A DNA stretch of 64,000 bases, taken from Holophagales bacterium (lineage in GTDB: Bacteria; Acidobacteriota; Thermoanaerobaculia; UBA5066). The notes under the pieces were generated by a model. The model was not told the DNA's origin, did no database searches, and was given only the letters and a program-made list of their open reading frames with translations. Positions 1-7,726 of the stretch are shown here, one piece after another. The stretch spans positions 1-64,000 of the forward strand of contig JADKBZ010000019.1 in the NCBI GenBank assembly GCA_016714815.1, read 5' to 3'. How positions within the stretch are numbered: the stretch's first letter is position 1; every line of letters starts with the position of its first letter. A program made the position numbers and the translations under genes.

Positions 1-533
1 AGGAGGACGAGGGTCACGAGGAAGGACAGGACCGCGTCGAAGAGCCCCTTCACGACGCCCCCCGAGAATCGTGCGAGGAGGCCGTACAGCCCCTGCGCGA
101 GCTCCTCCCCCTTCGCCATCACCTCGGCCGGGGTGACGCCGGAGCGCGCTTCCACCCAGGTGAGCGCGCGGCTCACGGCCGGAATCCGCTGGACGTCTTC
201 CAGGCCGGAGACGTGCTGGGCGGCGAGCGCGGCCGAAGCGCCCCTGACGGCGCCGATCGCCTCGTTGACGAGGACGCCCACGAGAAATGCGGCCGGGAGG
301 ACGACGAGGAGGCCGATGGCCAGCGTCAGCATCACCGCCCCGAGGCCCCTGCGGCGGGGCATCTGCCCTTCCAGGAATCGCCACGGGCCCGCGAAGCCGA
401 CGGCGAGGACGATCGCCCACGCGAAGGCCGTTCCGAAAGGCGCCAGAACGGTCACGGTGAGAGAGCCGACGCCGAACGCCACGAGCGAGAAGACGGCGAT
501 CGGGTAGATGCGCGACACGGTGCTTTCGGGCAT
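1..533 (-). CDS. AI-2E family transporter / PerM-type permease (N-terminal part, cut by window edge)
   Basis: Reading the minus strand from the ATG at 533 gives 177 residues without a stop up to the edge. The start is MPESTVSRIYPIAVFSLVAF, followed by alternating hydrophobic helices (about residues 10-45 and 60-85) and a polar periplasmic-like stretch. This matches the N-terminal half of the AI-2E exporter / PerM / YdiK family, inner-membrane proteins of about 350 residues with roughly eight helices. A GAGGAG ribosome site lies about six bases before the ATG, which fixes the start. The gene diverges from queG, 61 bases away. The family transports varied substrates, so the cargo is unknown; family membership itself is fairly sure from topology and sequence style. 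Confidence 0.72.
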   Translation of the reverse strand, partial: MPESTVSRIYPIAVFSLVAFGVGSLTVTVLAPFGTAFAWAIVLAVGFAGPWRFLEGQMPRRRGLGAVMLTLAIGLLVVLPAAFLVGVLVNEAIGAVRGASAALAAQHVSGLEDVQRIPAVSRALTWVEARSGVTPAEVMAKGEELAQGLYGLLARFSGGVVKGLFDAVLSFLVTLVL

Positions 534-581
534 GACGACTCCTCGGTCGGAGACCATCGGGGATGATAGCGGCCCCGTTGC

Positions 582-587
582 TAGACT
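582..587 (+). promoter_or_regulatory. -10 box (TAGACT) for queG, leaderless type
   Basis: TAGACT ends seven bases before the queG ATG at 595 and there is no Shine-Dalgarno, so transcription would start at or next to the ATG. No good -35 is visible. Confidence 0.45.
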
Positions 588-594
588 CGCGTCG

Positions 595-1569
595 ATGTCC
601 GGCTTCCGCTCTCGCCGAACGGGTCCCCGGTTCCCGCCGGCGCCCGTCCCGGACGATCCGGTCGAGCTCTCGCGCCTGGCGGTCCGGGCCGCGCTCGGCC
701 AGGGTTTCGTCGCGGCAGGGGTCGTGGCGGGGTTCCGGGCCGAGGGGTGGGCCGGCTACCGGGCCTTCCTCGACGGCGGCCTGCACGGCGAGATGGGCTA
801 TCTGGAGAGGGATTCGGAGGCGAGGCGGAGCCTCGACTCCATCCTCCCCTACGCGAAAGCCGTCCTCTGCGTCGCCCGCGAGGTGCCGTCCGGCGGCCGT
901 GGAAACGTCGCCCGCTACGCCCGGGGCGAGGACTACCACGACGCCGTCCGCCGGGGGCTCAAGGCCGTCGTCGCCTCTCTGCGGCAGGCCGCTCCCGCAG
1001 GTTCGCACTTTCGTGTCTGCGTCGACACAGCCCCGGTCCTCGAGCGGGAATGGGCCGTCCGCGCCGGCCTCGGCTTCGTCGGCAGGAACGGGATGCTGAT
1101 CGTCCCGGGAGCCGGCTCGCACGTCGTCCTCGGCGAGGTCCTCACCGACCTCGCCCTCGCTCCGACGGCGACGGCGGTCGACGCGACGTGGGAGAAGTGC
1201 GGCGGCTGCCGGGCCTGCCTTGACGCCTGCCCCACCTCCGCCTTCCTCGCACCTCGCGTCGTCGACGCCCGGCGCTGCCTCTCCTACCTGACGATCGAGA
1301 AGAGGAGCGGCTTCACCCCGGAAGAGGAATCGTGGCTGGACGGTCGCCTCTTCGGATGCGACGACTGCCAGGACGTCTGCCCGTACAACTCGGCTCCTCG
1401 CTGGAGCGAGCCCGCGAGGGAGCCGGAAGCCTCTCTCGATCCGGTCGAGATCGCGTCCCTCGACGACCCGGCCTTCCAGGAACGGTTCGCCCGCTCGGCG
1501 GTGAGGCGCGCGACCCCCGATGGGCTCCGGCGCAACGCCCGCGCCGCCCTGGCGAGGGAGAGCCGGTGA
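595..1569 (+). CDS. queG: Epoxyqueuosine reductase QueG
   Basis: Catalyses the last step of queuosine synthesis in tRNA, reducing epoxyqueuosine to queuosine with cobalamin and two 4Fe-4S clusters, in the cytoplasm. The 324-residue protein has the N-terminal DUF1730 region and then two ferredoxin-type clusters: C202, C205, C208 and C212 in CGGCRACLDACP, and C255, C258 and C262 in GCDDCQDVCP. An ATG 87 bases upstream in the same frame is possible, but the ATG at 595 sits just after a TAGACT -10 box and gives the normal family N-terminus. It is the first gene of a plus-strand run; its stop overlaps the next start by four bases (GTGA). The length is a little short of the E. coli protein because the C-terminal HEAT-like part is brief. 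Confidence 0.93.
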   Translation: MSGFRSRRTGPRFPPAPVPDDPVELSRLAVRAALGQGFVAAGVVAGFRAEGWAGYRAFLDGGLHGEMGYLERDSEARRSLDSILPYAKAVLCVAREVPSGGRGNVARYARGEDYHDAVRRGLKAVVASLRQAAPAGSHFRVCVDTAPVLEREWAVRAGLGFVGRNGMLIVPGAGSHVVLGEVLTDLALAPTATAVDATWEKCGGCRACLDACPTSAFLAPRVVDARRCLSYLTIEKRSGFTPEEESWLDGRLFGCDDCQDVCPYNSAPRWSEPAREPEASLDPVEIASLDDPAFQERFARSAVRRATPDGLRRNARAALARESR

Positions 1570-2000
1570 GCGGGACCCTCCTCGTCGTGGCGGGAGCGCT
1601 CGCGCGAGGTGGCCGGCTCCTCCTCACCCGACGCCCCGAGGGAGACCCCCTCGCGGGGTTCTGGGAGCTCCCGGGAGGCAAGGTCGAGGCGGACGAGACC
1701 CCGGAGGCCGCGCTCTCGAGGGAATGGAGCGAGGAGCTCGGCGTCGAGGTGGAGGCCGTCTCTCCCCTGACCTTCGCTTCGGGCGCTCCGAACGGCCGGC
1801 ACGTCACCCTCCTCGTCTACCTCGTCCGTCTTCTGGGAGGAGAGCCCTCGCCCGTCGGCGTCGCCGAGGTCCGCTGGGTGACGCCGGAGGAAGCCGGGAA
1901 GCTCCTCCTCCTTCCGGCCGACCGGCCCGTCGTCGAACGCCTCGCCCGCGAAGGGGGGGGGCGGTTCCAGGCGGCGGAGCCGAACGGATCGACGCCGTGA
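1566..2000 (+). CDS. Nudix hydrolase, MutT-like
   Basis: A 144-residue Nudix protein starting at GTG 1566, which overlaps the queG stop. The Nudix box is complete: GGKVEADETPEAALSREWSE followed by ELGV, fitting G-x5-E-x7-R-E-x2-E-E-x-G, so magnesium-dependent hydrolysis of a nucleoside diphosphate linked to another group is expected. The FWELPGGK lead-in is typical of MutT / 8-oxo-dGTP diphosphatases, which keep oxidised guanine out of DNA. The substrate cannot be settled from sequence. Its stop overlaps the start of the next gene, so it is probably translated by coupling inside the queG-trmB run. Confidence 0.85.
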   Translation: MSGTLLVVAGALARGGRLLLTRRPEGDPLAGFWELPGGKVEADETPEAALSREWSEELGVEVEAVSPLTFASGAPNGRHVTLLVYLVRLLGGEPSPVGVAEVRWVTPEEAGKLLLLPADRPVVERLAREGGGRFQAAEPNGSTP

Positions 2001-3274
2001 ACGAAACTCTCCTGCTCGTCGTCTTCGTGGCCTGCCTCGGCGCCTCGTCCTTCTTCTCGGGCTCGGAGACGGCCCTGACGACGCTCTCGGACGCGGCGGT
2101 CTTCCGGCTGAAGGAGAAGAAGCACCCGGAGGCGGCGCGGCTCGAACGGCTGCGCGGGCACCTCCCCCAGACCCTGAGCACCCTGCTCATCGGCAACACG
2201 CTCGTGAACATCGCCGCCGGCTCGATCGGCACGGTCCTGGCGATCGAGGCGTTCGGGGAGCGCTGGGGGGTCGTGACGGCGACCGTCGCGACGACCCTTC
2301 TCCTCCTCGTCTTCGGGGAAGTGACGCCGAAGACGCTCGCTTCGCGCCGGGCCGAGTCCTTCGCCGTCGTCATGGCACCCGCGATCGACCTCCTCGTGAC
2401 CCTGCTGGCGCCGATTGCCAAGCTGCTGTCGGCCGTCGCCGGCATCCTCCTCCGGCCCTTCGGCGGCAGCTCTTCCGGGCCGGCCGACGTCACCGAAGAC
2501 GACGTGAGGAGCCTCATCTCCCTCTCCCACGAGCACGGGCAGCTGGAGCTGGAGGAGAAGGACATCCTCCACGCCGTTCTCGCGTTCGGGGACCGGCCGG
2601 TCGTCGACGCGATGGTCCCGAGGGCGAAGATGGTCCTCCTCCCCGCGGACGCCACCTTCGAGAAGGTCGAGGCGATCGGCCGCGTCTGGCGCTACAGCCG
2701 GCTTCCCGTCTATCGCGACACGCCCGACGACATCGTCGGCATCCTCCACGTCAAGGACCTCTTCGACGTCACCGACGCGGAGGAGAGGGACTTCAACCTC
2801 TCGCGCCACCTCCGGCCGGCGATCTTCATCCCCGAGCAGAAGCGTTCCGGCGACCTCTTCCGGGAGATGCGGCGCCGGCGCTTCCACATGGCCGTCGTCG
2901 TCGACGAGCTGGGGGCGGTCTCGGGGCTCGTGACGCTCGAGGACCTCGTCGAGCAGATCCTGGGCGACATCGACGACGAGCACGACGAGGAGGCCGACTC
3001 CCCCGTCATCGACGGCGCCTCCGTCCTGATCGAAGGCTCCTACCCCGTCGCCTCGCTGGAGAGGGACCTGGGGCTCTCCCTCGACGAGCCCGAGATGGAG
3101 ACGGTGGCCGGCTTCCTTCTCAAGAAGTTCGGCCGGATCCCGAGGACCGGCGCACGAACCTGGCTCGGCGACACCGAGTTCGTCGTCGAGCGCGCCTCGG
3201 CCCGCGCCATCGAGCGGATCCGCATCACGAAAAAGGCCCGGGCGCAGGATGTGCCCGCGGCGGAAAAGGGCTGA
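1997..3274 (+). CDS. CNNM/CorC-HlyC family membrane protein with CBS pair
   Basis: A 425-residue inner-membrane protein starting at GTG 1997, overlapping the Nudix stop by four bases. It has the expected order: DUF21/CNNM membrane domain (about 1-180, with GNTLVNIAAGSIGTVLAIEA and LVFGEVTPKTLASRRAES), a pair of CBS domains (about 200-325, containing DAMVPRAKMVLLP and LVTLEDLVEQILGDIDDE), and the C-terminal CorC_HlyC fold (about 345-420). The family is linked to magnesium and cobalt handling and is often wrongly called haemolysin. EVTPK is the conserved CNNM motif. It sits in the middle of the queG-trmB run, so it was probably co-transcribed by position rather than by shared function. Confidence 0.9.
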   Translation: MNETLLLVVFVACLGASSFFSGSETALTTLSDAAVFRLKEKKHPEAARLERLRGHLPQTLSTLLIGNTLVNIAAGSIGTVLAIEAFGERWGVVTATVATTLLLLVFGEVTPKTLASRRAESFAVVMAPAIDLLVTLLAPIAKLLSAVAGILLRPFGGSSSGPADVTEDDVRSLISLSHEHGQLELEEKDILHAVLAFGDRPVVDAMVPRAKMVLLPADATFEKVEAIGRVWRYSRLPVYRDTPDDIVGILHVKDLFDVTDAEERDFNLSRHLRPAIFIPEQKRSGDLFREMRRRRFHMAVVVDELGAVSGLVTLEDLVEQILGDIDDEHDEEADSPVIDGASVLIEGSYPVASLERDLGLSLDEPEMETVAGFLLKKFGRIPRTGARTWLGDTEFVVERASARAIERIRITKKARAQDVPAAEKG

Positions 3275-3275
3275 A

Positions 3276-3569
3276 ATGCCAAAGGTCGTCTTTCTCGACC
3301 AGGGACTGCGGGGCGAGCTGCCGGGGGGAACCACGGCGCTCGATGCGGCGCACCGCCTCGGAGCACGCATCTCCTCGATCTGCGGCGGCGCCGGGACCTG
3401 CTCGACCTGCCGGGTCGAGTGCGTCGTGAACCCCGAGCACCTCTCGCCGATCGAGCCGAACGAGATCGCGTTCGACATGGGGCCGGGCGTCCGCCTCGGG
3501 TGCCAGGCGCGGATCCTGGGGGACGTCGGCCTGCGGATCGTGAAGATCCCGAGGGCGGTGCTCTCCTGA
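3276..3569 (+). CDS. 2Fe-2S ferredoxin
   Basis: A 97-residue plant-type ferredoxin. The four cluster ligands are C36, C42, C45 and C76 (C-x5-C-x2-C-x30-C), in SICGGAGTCSTCRVEC and LGCQARI. It would carry single electrons between soluble redox enzymes. The ATG at 3276 follows the previous stop by one base; an upstream in-frame ATG at 3249 lies inside that gene and is less likely. The position two genes downstream of the iron-sulfur, two-electron enzyme QueG is suggestive of an electron donor, but this is only context. Confidence 0.9.
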   Translation: MPKVVFLDQGLRGELPGGTTALDAAHRLGARISSICGGAGTCSTCRVECVVNPEHLSPIEPNEIAFDMGPGVRLGCQARILGDVGLRIVKIPRAVLS

Positions 3570-3580
3570 GCCGCCCCGCC

Positions 3581-4255
3581 GTGCGCCGCGCGCTGAAGCG
3601 TGCGGGTCTCTCCCCCGCCCCCAAGGACTTCGTCGAGACGCCGGGAATCCCGCCGCCCCCGCGGACGAGCCTGCCCGGCGAACCCCCGGGCACGTCGACG
3701 CCCGTCGACTGGGCGGGCTTCTTCGGGCGGGTCGCGCCGGTCGAGGTCGAGATCGGGAGCGGCCGCGGCCGCTTCCTCACCGACGAGGCCGCCGCCCGCC
3801 CGGACACGAGCTTCCTCGGGGCCGAGATCGAGCTCGAGTACACCCGCATCGGCCAGACGCGGGCCGAGAAGATGGGGCTGACGAACGTCCGATTCGCCCG
3901 CCTCGACGGGAGGGCGTTCGTCCTGGACCGCGTGCCGGCCGGATCGCTCGCGGCCCTCCACGTCTTCTTCCCCGACCCGTGGCCGAAGAAACGCCACACG
4001 AAGAGGCGGCTCTTCTCCCCGGAGTTCGTCCGGGGAGCCGCTCTCTCGCTCGTGCCGGGCGGTCTCCTGCGCGTCGCGACCGACAACCTCCCCTATTTCG
4101 AGGCGATCCGGGAAGTCCTCGACGCCGAGCCGGCCTTCGAGAAGGTTCCCGGGAGCGAGGCGGGGTGGAGCTCGGGAACCGACTACGAACGGAAATACGA
4201 GAAGGAAGGGCGGCCGATGGGGCGCGGGATCTGGAGGCGCCGGCCCGAGGGCTGA
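3581..4255 (+). CDS. trmB: tRNA (guanine-N7-)-methyltransferase TrmB
   Basis: Methylates N7 of G46 in the tRNA variable loop using S-adenosylmethionine. The SAM site VEIGSGRGRFL and the family signature FFPDPWPKKRHTKRRLFSPE are both present, and the C-terminal GTDYERKYEKEG matches the conserved tail. The start is uncertain: GTG 3581 gives 224 residues; a CTG at 3566 overlapping the ferredoxin stop is also in frame. The first 40 residues are proline-rich and not conserved in the family. It is the last gene of the plus-strand run, converging on pgsA with only 19 bases between stops. Confidence 0.92.
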   Translation: MRRALKRAGLSPAPKDFVETPGIPPPPRTSLPGEPPGTSTPVDWAGFFGRVAPVEVEIGSGRGRFLTDEAAARPDTSFLGAEIELEYTRIGQTRAEKMGLTNVRFARLDGRAFVLDRVPAGSLAALHVFFPDPWPKKRHTKRRLFSPEFVRGAALSLVPGGLLRVATDNLPYFEAIREVLDAEPAFEKVPGSEAGWSSGTDYERKYEKEGRPMGRGIWRRRPEG

Positions 4256-4274
4256 CGGATTCCCATGGGGACGC

Positions 4275-4871
4275 TCAGGCTGCAGGACCACCGGGGGCGG
4301 ACGCGGCATCCCGCTTCTGGTCCGCCTCCCTCGCCAGAAGGGCCGGCAGGTACTTTCGGAAATAGTCGAAGCCCGAGACGATCGCCATGATGGTCATGAC
4401 GTAGAGGGCGGCGCGTCCCGTCATCCTCCAGAGACCGATGTCGTCGAGCCTCGCTCCGAGGATCATCAGCGAGATCCCGACGACCTGGGCCCCCATCTTC
4501 CACTTGCCGAGGCTGGAGGCGGAGATCGTGATCTGCTCTCCCGCGGCGATGGAGCGCAGGCCCGAGACGGCGAACTCCCGGCCCACGATGATGCAGACCG
4601 CCCAGGCGTCGGCCTCCTGGAGGTCGACGAGGGAGATGAGCGCGGCCGAAACGAGGATCTTGTCGGCGATCGGGTCGAGGAGCATCCCGAGACGCGTCAC
4701 CTTCTTGAACTTCCTCGCGATCCAGCCGTCGAGGAGGTCGGTGAGCGCGGCCACCAGGAAGACGGCGAGCGCGAGGTACTCCTTGGCCGGCATCCGCGTC
4801 AGGAGAACGACGACGAGAAGCGGCACCAGGAAGATGCGAAGCAGGGTCAGCGCGTTCGGAAGGTTGAGCAC
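4275..4871 (-). CDS. pgsA: CDP-diacylglycerol--glycerol-3-phosphate 3-phosphatidyltransferase
   Basis: Makes phosphatidylglycerol phosphate from CDP-diacylglycerol and glycerol-3-phosphate in the inner membrane. The full CDP-alcohol phosphotransferase motif is present: D45, D48, G49, A52, R53, G62, D66 and D70 (D-x2-D-G-x2-A-R-x8-G-x3-D-x3-D). The 198-residue protein has several hydrophobic helices and a lysine/arginine-rich tail. I chose GTG 4871 because it begins the usual LNLPNALTLLRI segment and lies eight bases after a TAGAAT -10 box on the minus strand; an ATG further upstream is in another frame. PgsA and PssA relatives share the motif, but the N-terminus and length fit PgsA best. Confidence 0.9.
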   Translation of the reverse strand: MLNLPNALTLLRIFLVPLLVVVLLTRMPAKEYLALAVFLVAALTDLLDGWIARKFKKVTRLGMLLDPIADKILVSAALISLVDLQEADAWAVCIIVGREFAVSGLRSIAAGEQITISASSLGKWKMGAQVVGISLMILGARLDDIGLWRMTGRAALYVMTIMAIVSGFDYFRKYLPALLAREADQKRDAASAPGGPAA

Positions 4872-4879
4872 CTTCGCGC

Positions 4880-4885
4880 ATTCTA
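4880..4885 (-). promoter_or_regulatory. -10 box (TAGAAT) for pgsA, leaderless type
   Basis: TAGAAT on the minus strand ends eight bases before the GTG start of pgsA, with no Shine-Dalgarno between. It decides the start codon chosen for pgsA. Confidence 0.45.
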
Positions 4886-4931
4886 GCCGGGCCTTGCCGG
4901 AGCCCCCGCTAGCGCCCAGAATCCGCGGACG

Positions 4932-6359
4932 ATGACGTCCCCCATCCCCTTCGGCACCGACGGCTGGCGGGCCCGGATCGGCCGCGACCTCACCTTCGAT
5001 TCCGCCGGCCGCGTCGTCGACGCGATCGCCGCCTGGAGCTCTTCGCCCGCCAACGCCGACCCGGGGGACGGCGGGACCCTCCCGATCGTCCACGACACCC
5101 GGTTCCTCTCCCGCGAGCTCGCTGCCGAGAGCGCCGCCCGGCTCGCGTCGAAGGGGTTCCGGGTGCTCCTCTCCGACCGCGCCGTCCCGACGCCGTGCGC
5201 CTCCTGGCACGTGAAGACGCGCGGGCTGCGCGGCGGCATCGCCATCACGGCCTCGCACAACCCGCCCGAGTGGAACGGCGTCAAGTACAAGTCGTTCTTC
5301 GGCGGGAGCGCCACGTCGGAGACCTACGCGGCGATCGCCGCCTGCGCCGACGCTCCGCTCGCCGACCGGCCCGGAGGCTCCGTCGAGAAGACGGACCTCC
5401 TCTCGCCGTACGCCGCGGCGATCGCCGCCTGTGTCGACCTCGACGCGATCCGGCGCGCCGGCCTGAAGGTCCTCTGGGACCCGATGCACGGCGCCGCGCG
5501 CGACCTCCTCGCCTCGGTCCTCGGCGAGGGGCACCCGACGCGGGTGACGACGATCCGGTCCGAGATCAACCCCTCCTTCGGCGGCGTCCACCCGGAGCCG
5601 ATCCCCGAGCATCTCGGAGCCTCCGTCTCGCGCCTGAAGTCCGAGGCCTTCGACGTCGCCCTCGCCAGCGACGGGGACGGAGACCGCCTCGGCGTCCTCG
5701 GCCCCGACGGCACTTTCGTGACACCCCACCGCATCCTCGCCCTCCTCGCCGAAAGCCTGGCGAGCCGCGAGCGGATCGGCGGCGGCATCGCCAAGACCTT
5801 CTCCACCTCCCTTCTCGTCGACCGCGTCGCCGCCCGACTCGGAGTCCCGCTCCACGTCACCCCGATCGGCTTCAAGTGGATCGCCGAGAAGATGCTCTCG
5901 GGCGAGGTCGGAATCGGCGGCGAGGAATCGGGCGGCCTGGGGGTTTCCTTCTTCCTCCCCGAGCGGGACGGCGTCCTCTCCGGCCTCCTCGTCCTCGAGG
6001 CGATCGCCCACTCGGGCCTTTCGTTCACCGCCCTCCTGGCCCGCCAGGATCGCGAGTACGGGGCCTTCGCGTACGGCCGGCGCGACGTGAGGCTCCCGAT
6101 GCCCGTCCTTCGGGCGTTCGTCGACGGGCTGCTGGCCGCTCCACCGTCGTCGCGGGCGGGGGCCCGCGTCACCTCGGTCGAGACGCTCGACGGAGTGAAG
6201 CTCCTCCTCGACGGGCGCGGCTGGCTCCTCCACCGGCTTTCGGGAACCGAGCCGATCCTGCGCGTCTACGCCGAGCACGAAGACCCCGGGATGGTGAACG
6301 GGCTCCTCTCCGAAACGGAGGAAGCGCTCGAAGCGGTTCAGGCCTCGATGAGGACCTGA
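4932..6359 (+). CDS. Phosphoglucomutase / phosphomannomutase family protein
   Basis: An alpha-D-phosphohexomutase of 475 residues that moves phosphate between C1 and C6 of a hexose, feeding sugar-nucleotide synthesis. Landmarks in order: FGTDGWRARIG at the N-terminus, the phosphoserine loop TASHNPPEWNG with catalytic S108, the magnesium loop SDGDGDRLG (D247, D249, D251), the sugar loop GGEESGG, and the C-terminal phosphate loop RLSGTEPILRVY. All active-site elements are intact. Whether glucose, mannose or glucosamine is the substrate cannot be read safely. The last codons and the stop fall inside the first unit of a 30-bp tandem repeat. A CAGAAT sequence nine bases before the ATG may be its -10 box. 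Confidence 0.9.
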   Translation: MTSPIPFGTDGWRARIGRDLTFDSAGRVVDAIAAWSSSPANADPGDGGTLPIVHDTRFLSRELAAESAARLASKGFRVLLSDRAVPTPCASWHVKTRGLRGGIAITASHNPPEWNGVKYKSFFGGSATSETYAAIAACADAPLADRPGGSVEKTDLLSPYAAAIAACVDLDAIRRAGLKVLWDPMHGAARDLLASVLGEGHPTRVTTIRSEINPSFGGVHPEPIPEHLGASVSRLKSEAFDVALASDGDGDRLGVLGPDGTFVTPHRILALLAESLASRERIGGGIAKTFSTSLLVDRVAARLGVPLHVTPIGFKWIAEKMLSGEVGIGGEESGGLGVSFFLPERDGVLSGLLVLEAIAHSGLSFTALLARQDREYGAFAYGRRDVRLPMPVLRAFVDGLLAAPPSSRAGARVTSVETLDGVKLLLDGRGWLLHRLSGTEPILRVYAEHEDPGMVNGLLSETEEALEAVQASMRT

Positions 6360-6450
6360 CAGGCCGGTCAGGCCTCGATCAGGACCCCAGAGGCCGGTCA
6401 GGCCTCGATGAGCACCCCAGAGGCCGGTCAGGCCTCGATAAGGACAAAGC
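6331..6450. repeat. Four-unit 30-bp direct tandem repeat over two convergent gene ends
   Basis: Units begin at 6331 (degenerate), 6361, 6391 and 6421 (partly degenerate). Units two and three differ at two positions. All share the core GGTCAGGCCTCGAT or a close form. Each unit holds TCA, a minus-strand TGA stop, in the same frame, and AGGCC-GGTCA-GGCCT can fold as a five-base stem. The first unit contains the stop of the phosphohexomutase gene and the last the stop of the TPR/AIM24 gene. Confidence 0.85.
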
Positions 6451-7726
6451 CCGAGCCCGAGACGCTCACGACCGGTCCGCCGCCGAGGTCCGCGAGGGCG
6501 TCGGCGTCTTCCACGAGACCGACCGCGACGTCGCCGCCGTAGCCCAGGAGCGACCGGGCGGAGAGCGTGAGCGGGGTCTCGTGTGTCACCTCGAGACGGG
6601 CCGGCTCGGCCGCCGCCGAGAAAGCCACCGCCCCGACGCCGAAGAGCTTCACGAATGGAAGGGCGATCTGACGCCGGAACTCGAACGCCGGGTCCTCCCG
6701 GTACGTGAGGGTCGCGTCGAATCCGAAGAGGCGGGCCGGGTCGGCCGAGAGGAACTCCCCGCGCAGGTGGACGAGGTGGAGAGTCCGTTTCGGGTCGAGG
6801 AGAAGGACCCCGCCGCTCCCCGTCACCCGGACGAAGAATCGGGCGAGAGCCCCGGAAAGGCTGGTATCGGCCGCGAGCTCCGCGGCTCCGGTCCGGCCGG
6901 TGAGGGAGGTCCTGCGCACCACGATGCCACCTCGGGCGTCTCCCGTCACGAGTCCGCCCGGACGGACGGAAAACGGCGGTGGCGTTGCCGGAGGAACGGG
7001 CGCCCGAAGAGTCCGGGAGATGGGAGGGGTCACGGCCAGACTGGCGGACGGGGGCTGCGAAGGCTCCGGGGGGGGCGGTGGCCGGACCGCTTCTTTCGGC
7101 AGCTCGGGCACGTCGATCGGGCCGATCGGCTGGGTCGCCCTCTCCCGGCGAACGGACGAGTCGTCGAAGACCTCGGGCTTGACCGCGGGAACGGGAGCGG
7201 TCGGGGACTGCCAGGTCGAGACGGCCGCACGCGCGGTGCGGGTGATCGTGTCGTCTCCGTCGGCTTCGACCTTCCGCTCGGAGCCCGCCGCGGTGAAGTG
7301 GCGCCTGGCATCGTCGAGGCGCCCTTCCCTCTGAAGGATCAGTCCGACGGTCAGGTGCGCCTTCCGGTGGCCGGGGGCGAGGGCCAGGACCCGCTCCAGC
7401 GGCTCGCGCGCCTCGGGCCTTCCCGCCTTGAAGAGGATCAGGCCGAGGTTGAAGAGGAGGGGGACGGAATCGGCGTGGGAGGTCAGGAGCCCGCGGGTGG
7501 TCCGCTCCGCCTCCTCGAGATGCCCGAGGTGGAACATCGCGAGGGCCAGGTTCGAGAGGACCTCCGGGTCGTTCGGCCGGAAGCGGCGGGCCTCCTCGAA
7601 CTCGCGCCGGGCGTCGTCGTGGAGGCCCTTGCGGAGGTCCTCCTTGCCCCGGTTCAGGTGGAGAAGGAAGAGACCGTGGTCGAAGAAGGGGGCGCTTCGC
7701 GTCGGCTCGGAAGCGCGGGTGCTCAT
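6428..7726 (-). CDS. TPR-repeat protein with C-terminal AIM24-like domain
   Basis: A 432-residue protein. Residues about 20-165 form TPR repeats (for example DARREFEEARRFRPNDPEVL and AREPLERVLALAPGHRKAHL). A long proline-rich linker follows, then about residues 265-432 look like the AIM24 beta-sandwich family (VTGSGGVLLL and the repeated short beta strands to VSVSGSGFVLIEA). No signal peptide is visible. The ATG at 7726 overlaps the stop of the upstream lytic transglycosylase gene by four bases, so the two are translated together. AIM24 proteins of bacteria have no firm function; the TPR part suggests a scaffold, here perhaps for the wall enzyme. The stop lies in a tandem repeat. Confidence 0.7.
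   Translation of the reverse strand: MSTRASEPTRSAPFFDHGLFLLHLNRGKEDLRKGLHDDARREFEEARRFRPNDPEVLSNLALAMFHLGHLEEAERTTRGLLTSHADSVPLLFNLGLILFKAGRPEAREPLERVLALAPGHRKAHLTVGLILQREGRLDDARRHFTAAGSERKVEADGDDTITRTARAAVSTWQSPTAPVPAVKPEVFDDSSVRRERATQPIGPIDVPELPKEAVRPPPPPEPSQPPSASLAVTPPISRTLRAPVPPATPPPFSVRPGGLVTGDARGGIVVRRTSLTGRTGAAELAADTSLSGALARFFVRVTGSGGVLLLDPKRTLHLVHLRGEFLSADPARLFGFDATLTYREDPAFEFRRQIALPFVKLFGVGAVAFSAAAEPARLEVTHETPLTLSARSLLGYGGDVAVGLVEDADALADLGGGPVVSVSGSGFVLIEA

Noticed and set aside
1817..4309. An 830-codon minus-strand frame over the CorC, ferredoxin and trmB genes
   Set aside because: The plus-strand genes in this interval have exact family motifs and 4-base overlaps; the minus frame has none.
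4183..4881. An alternative ATG frame for pgsA starting MREGAQPSERADP
   Set aside because: It is in a different frame from the conserved CDP-alcohol phosphotransferase motif; the GTG at 4871 fits both the family and the upstream -10 box.
6331..6450. CRISPR array
   Set aside because: Units are adjacent direct repeats without unique spacers, and no cas genes are near.
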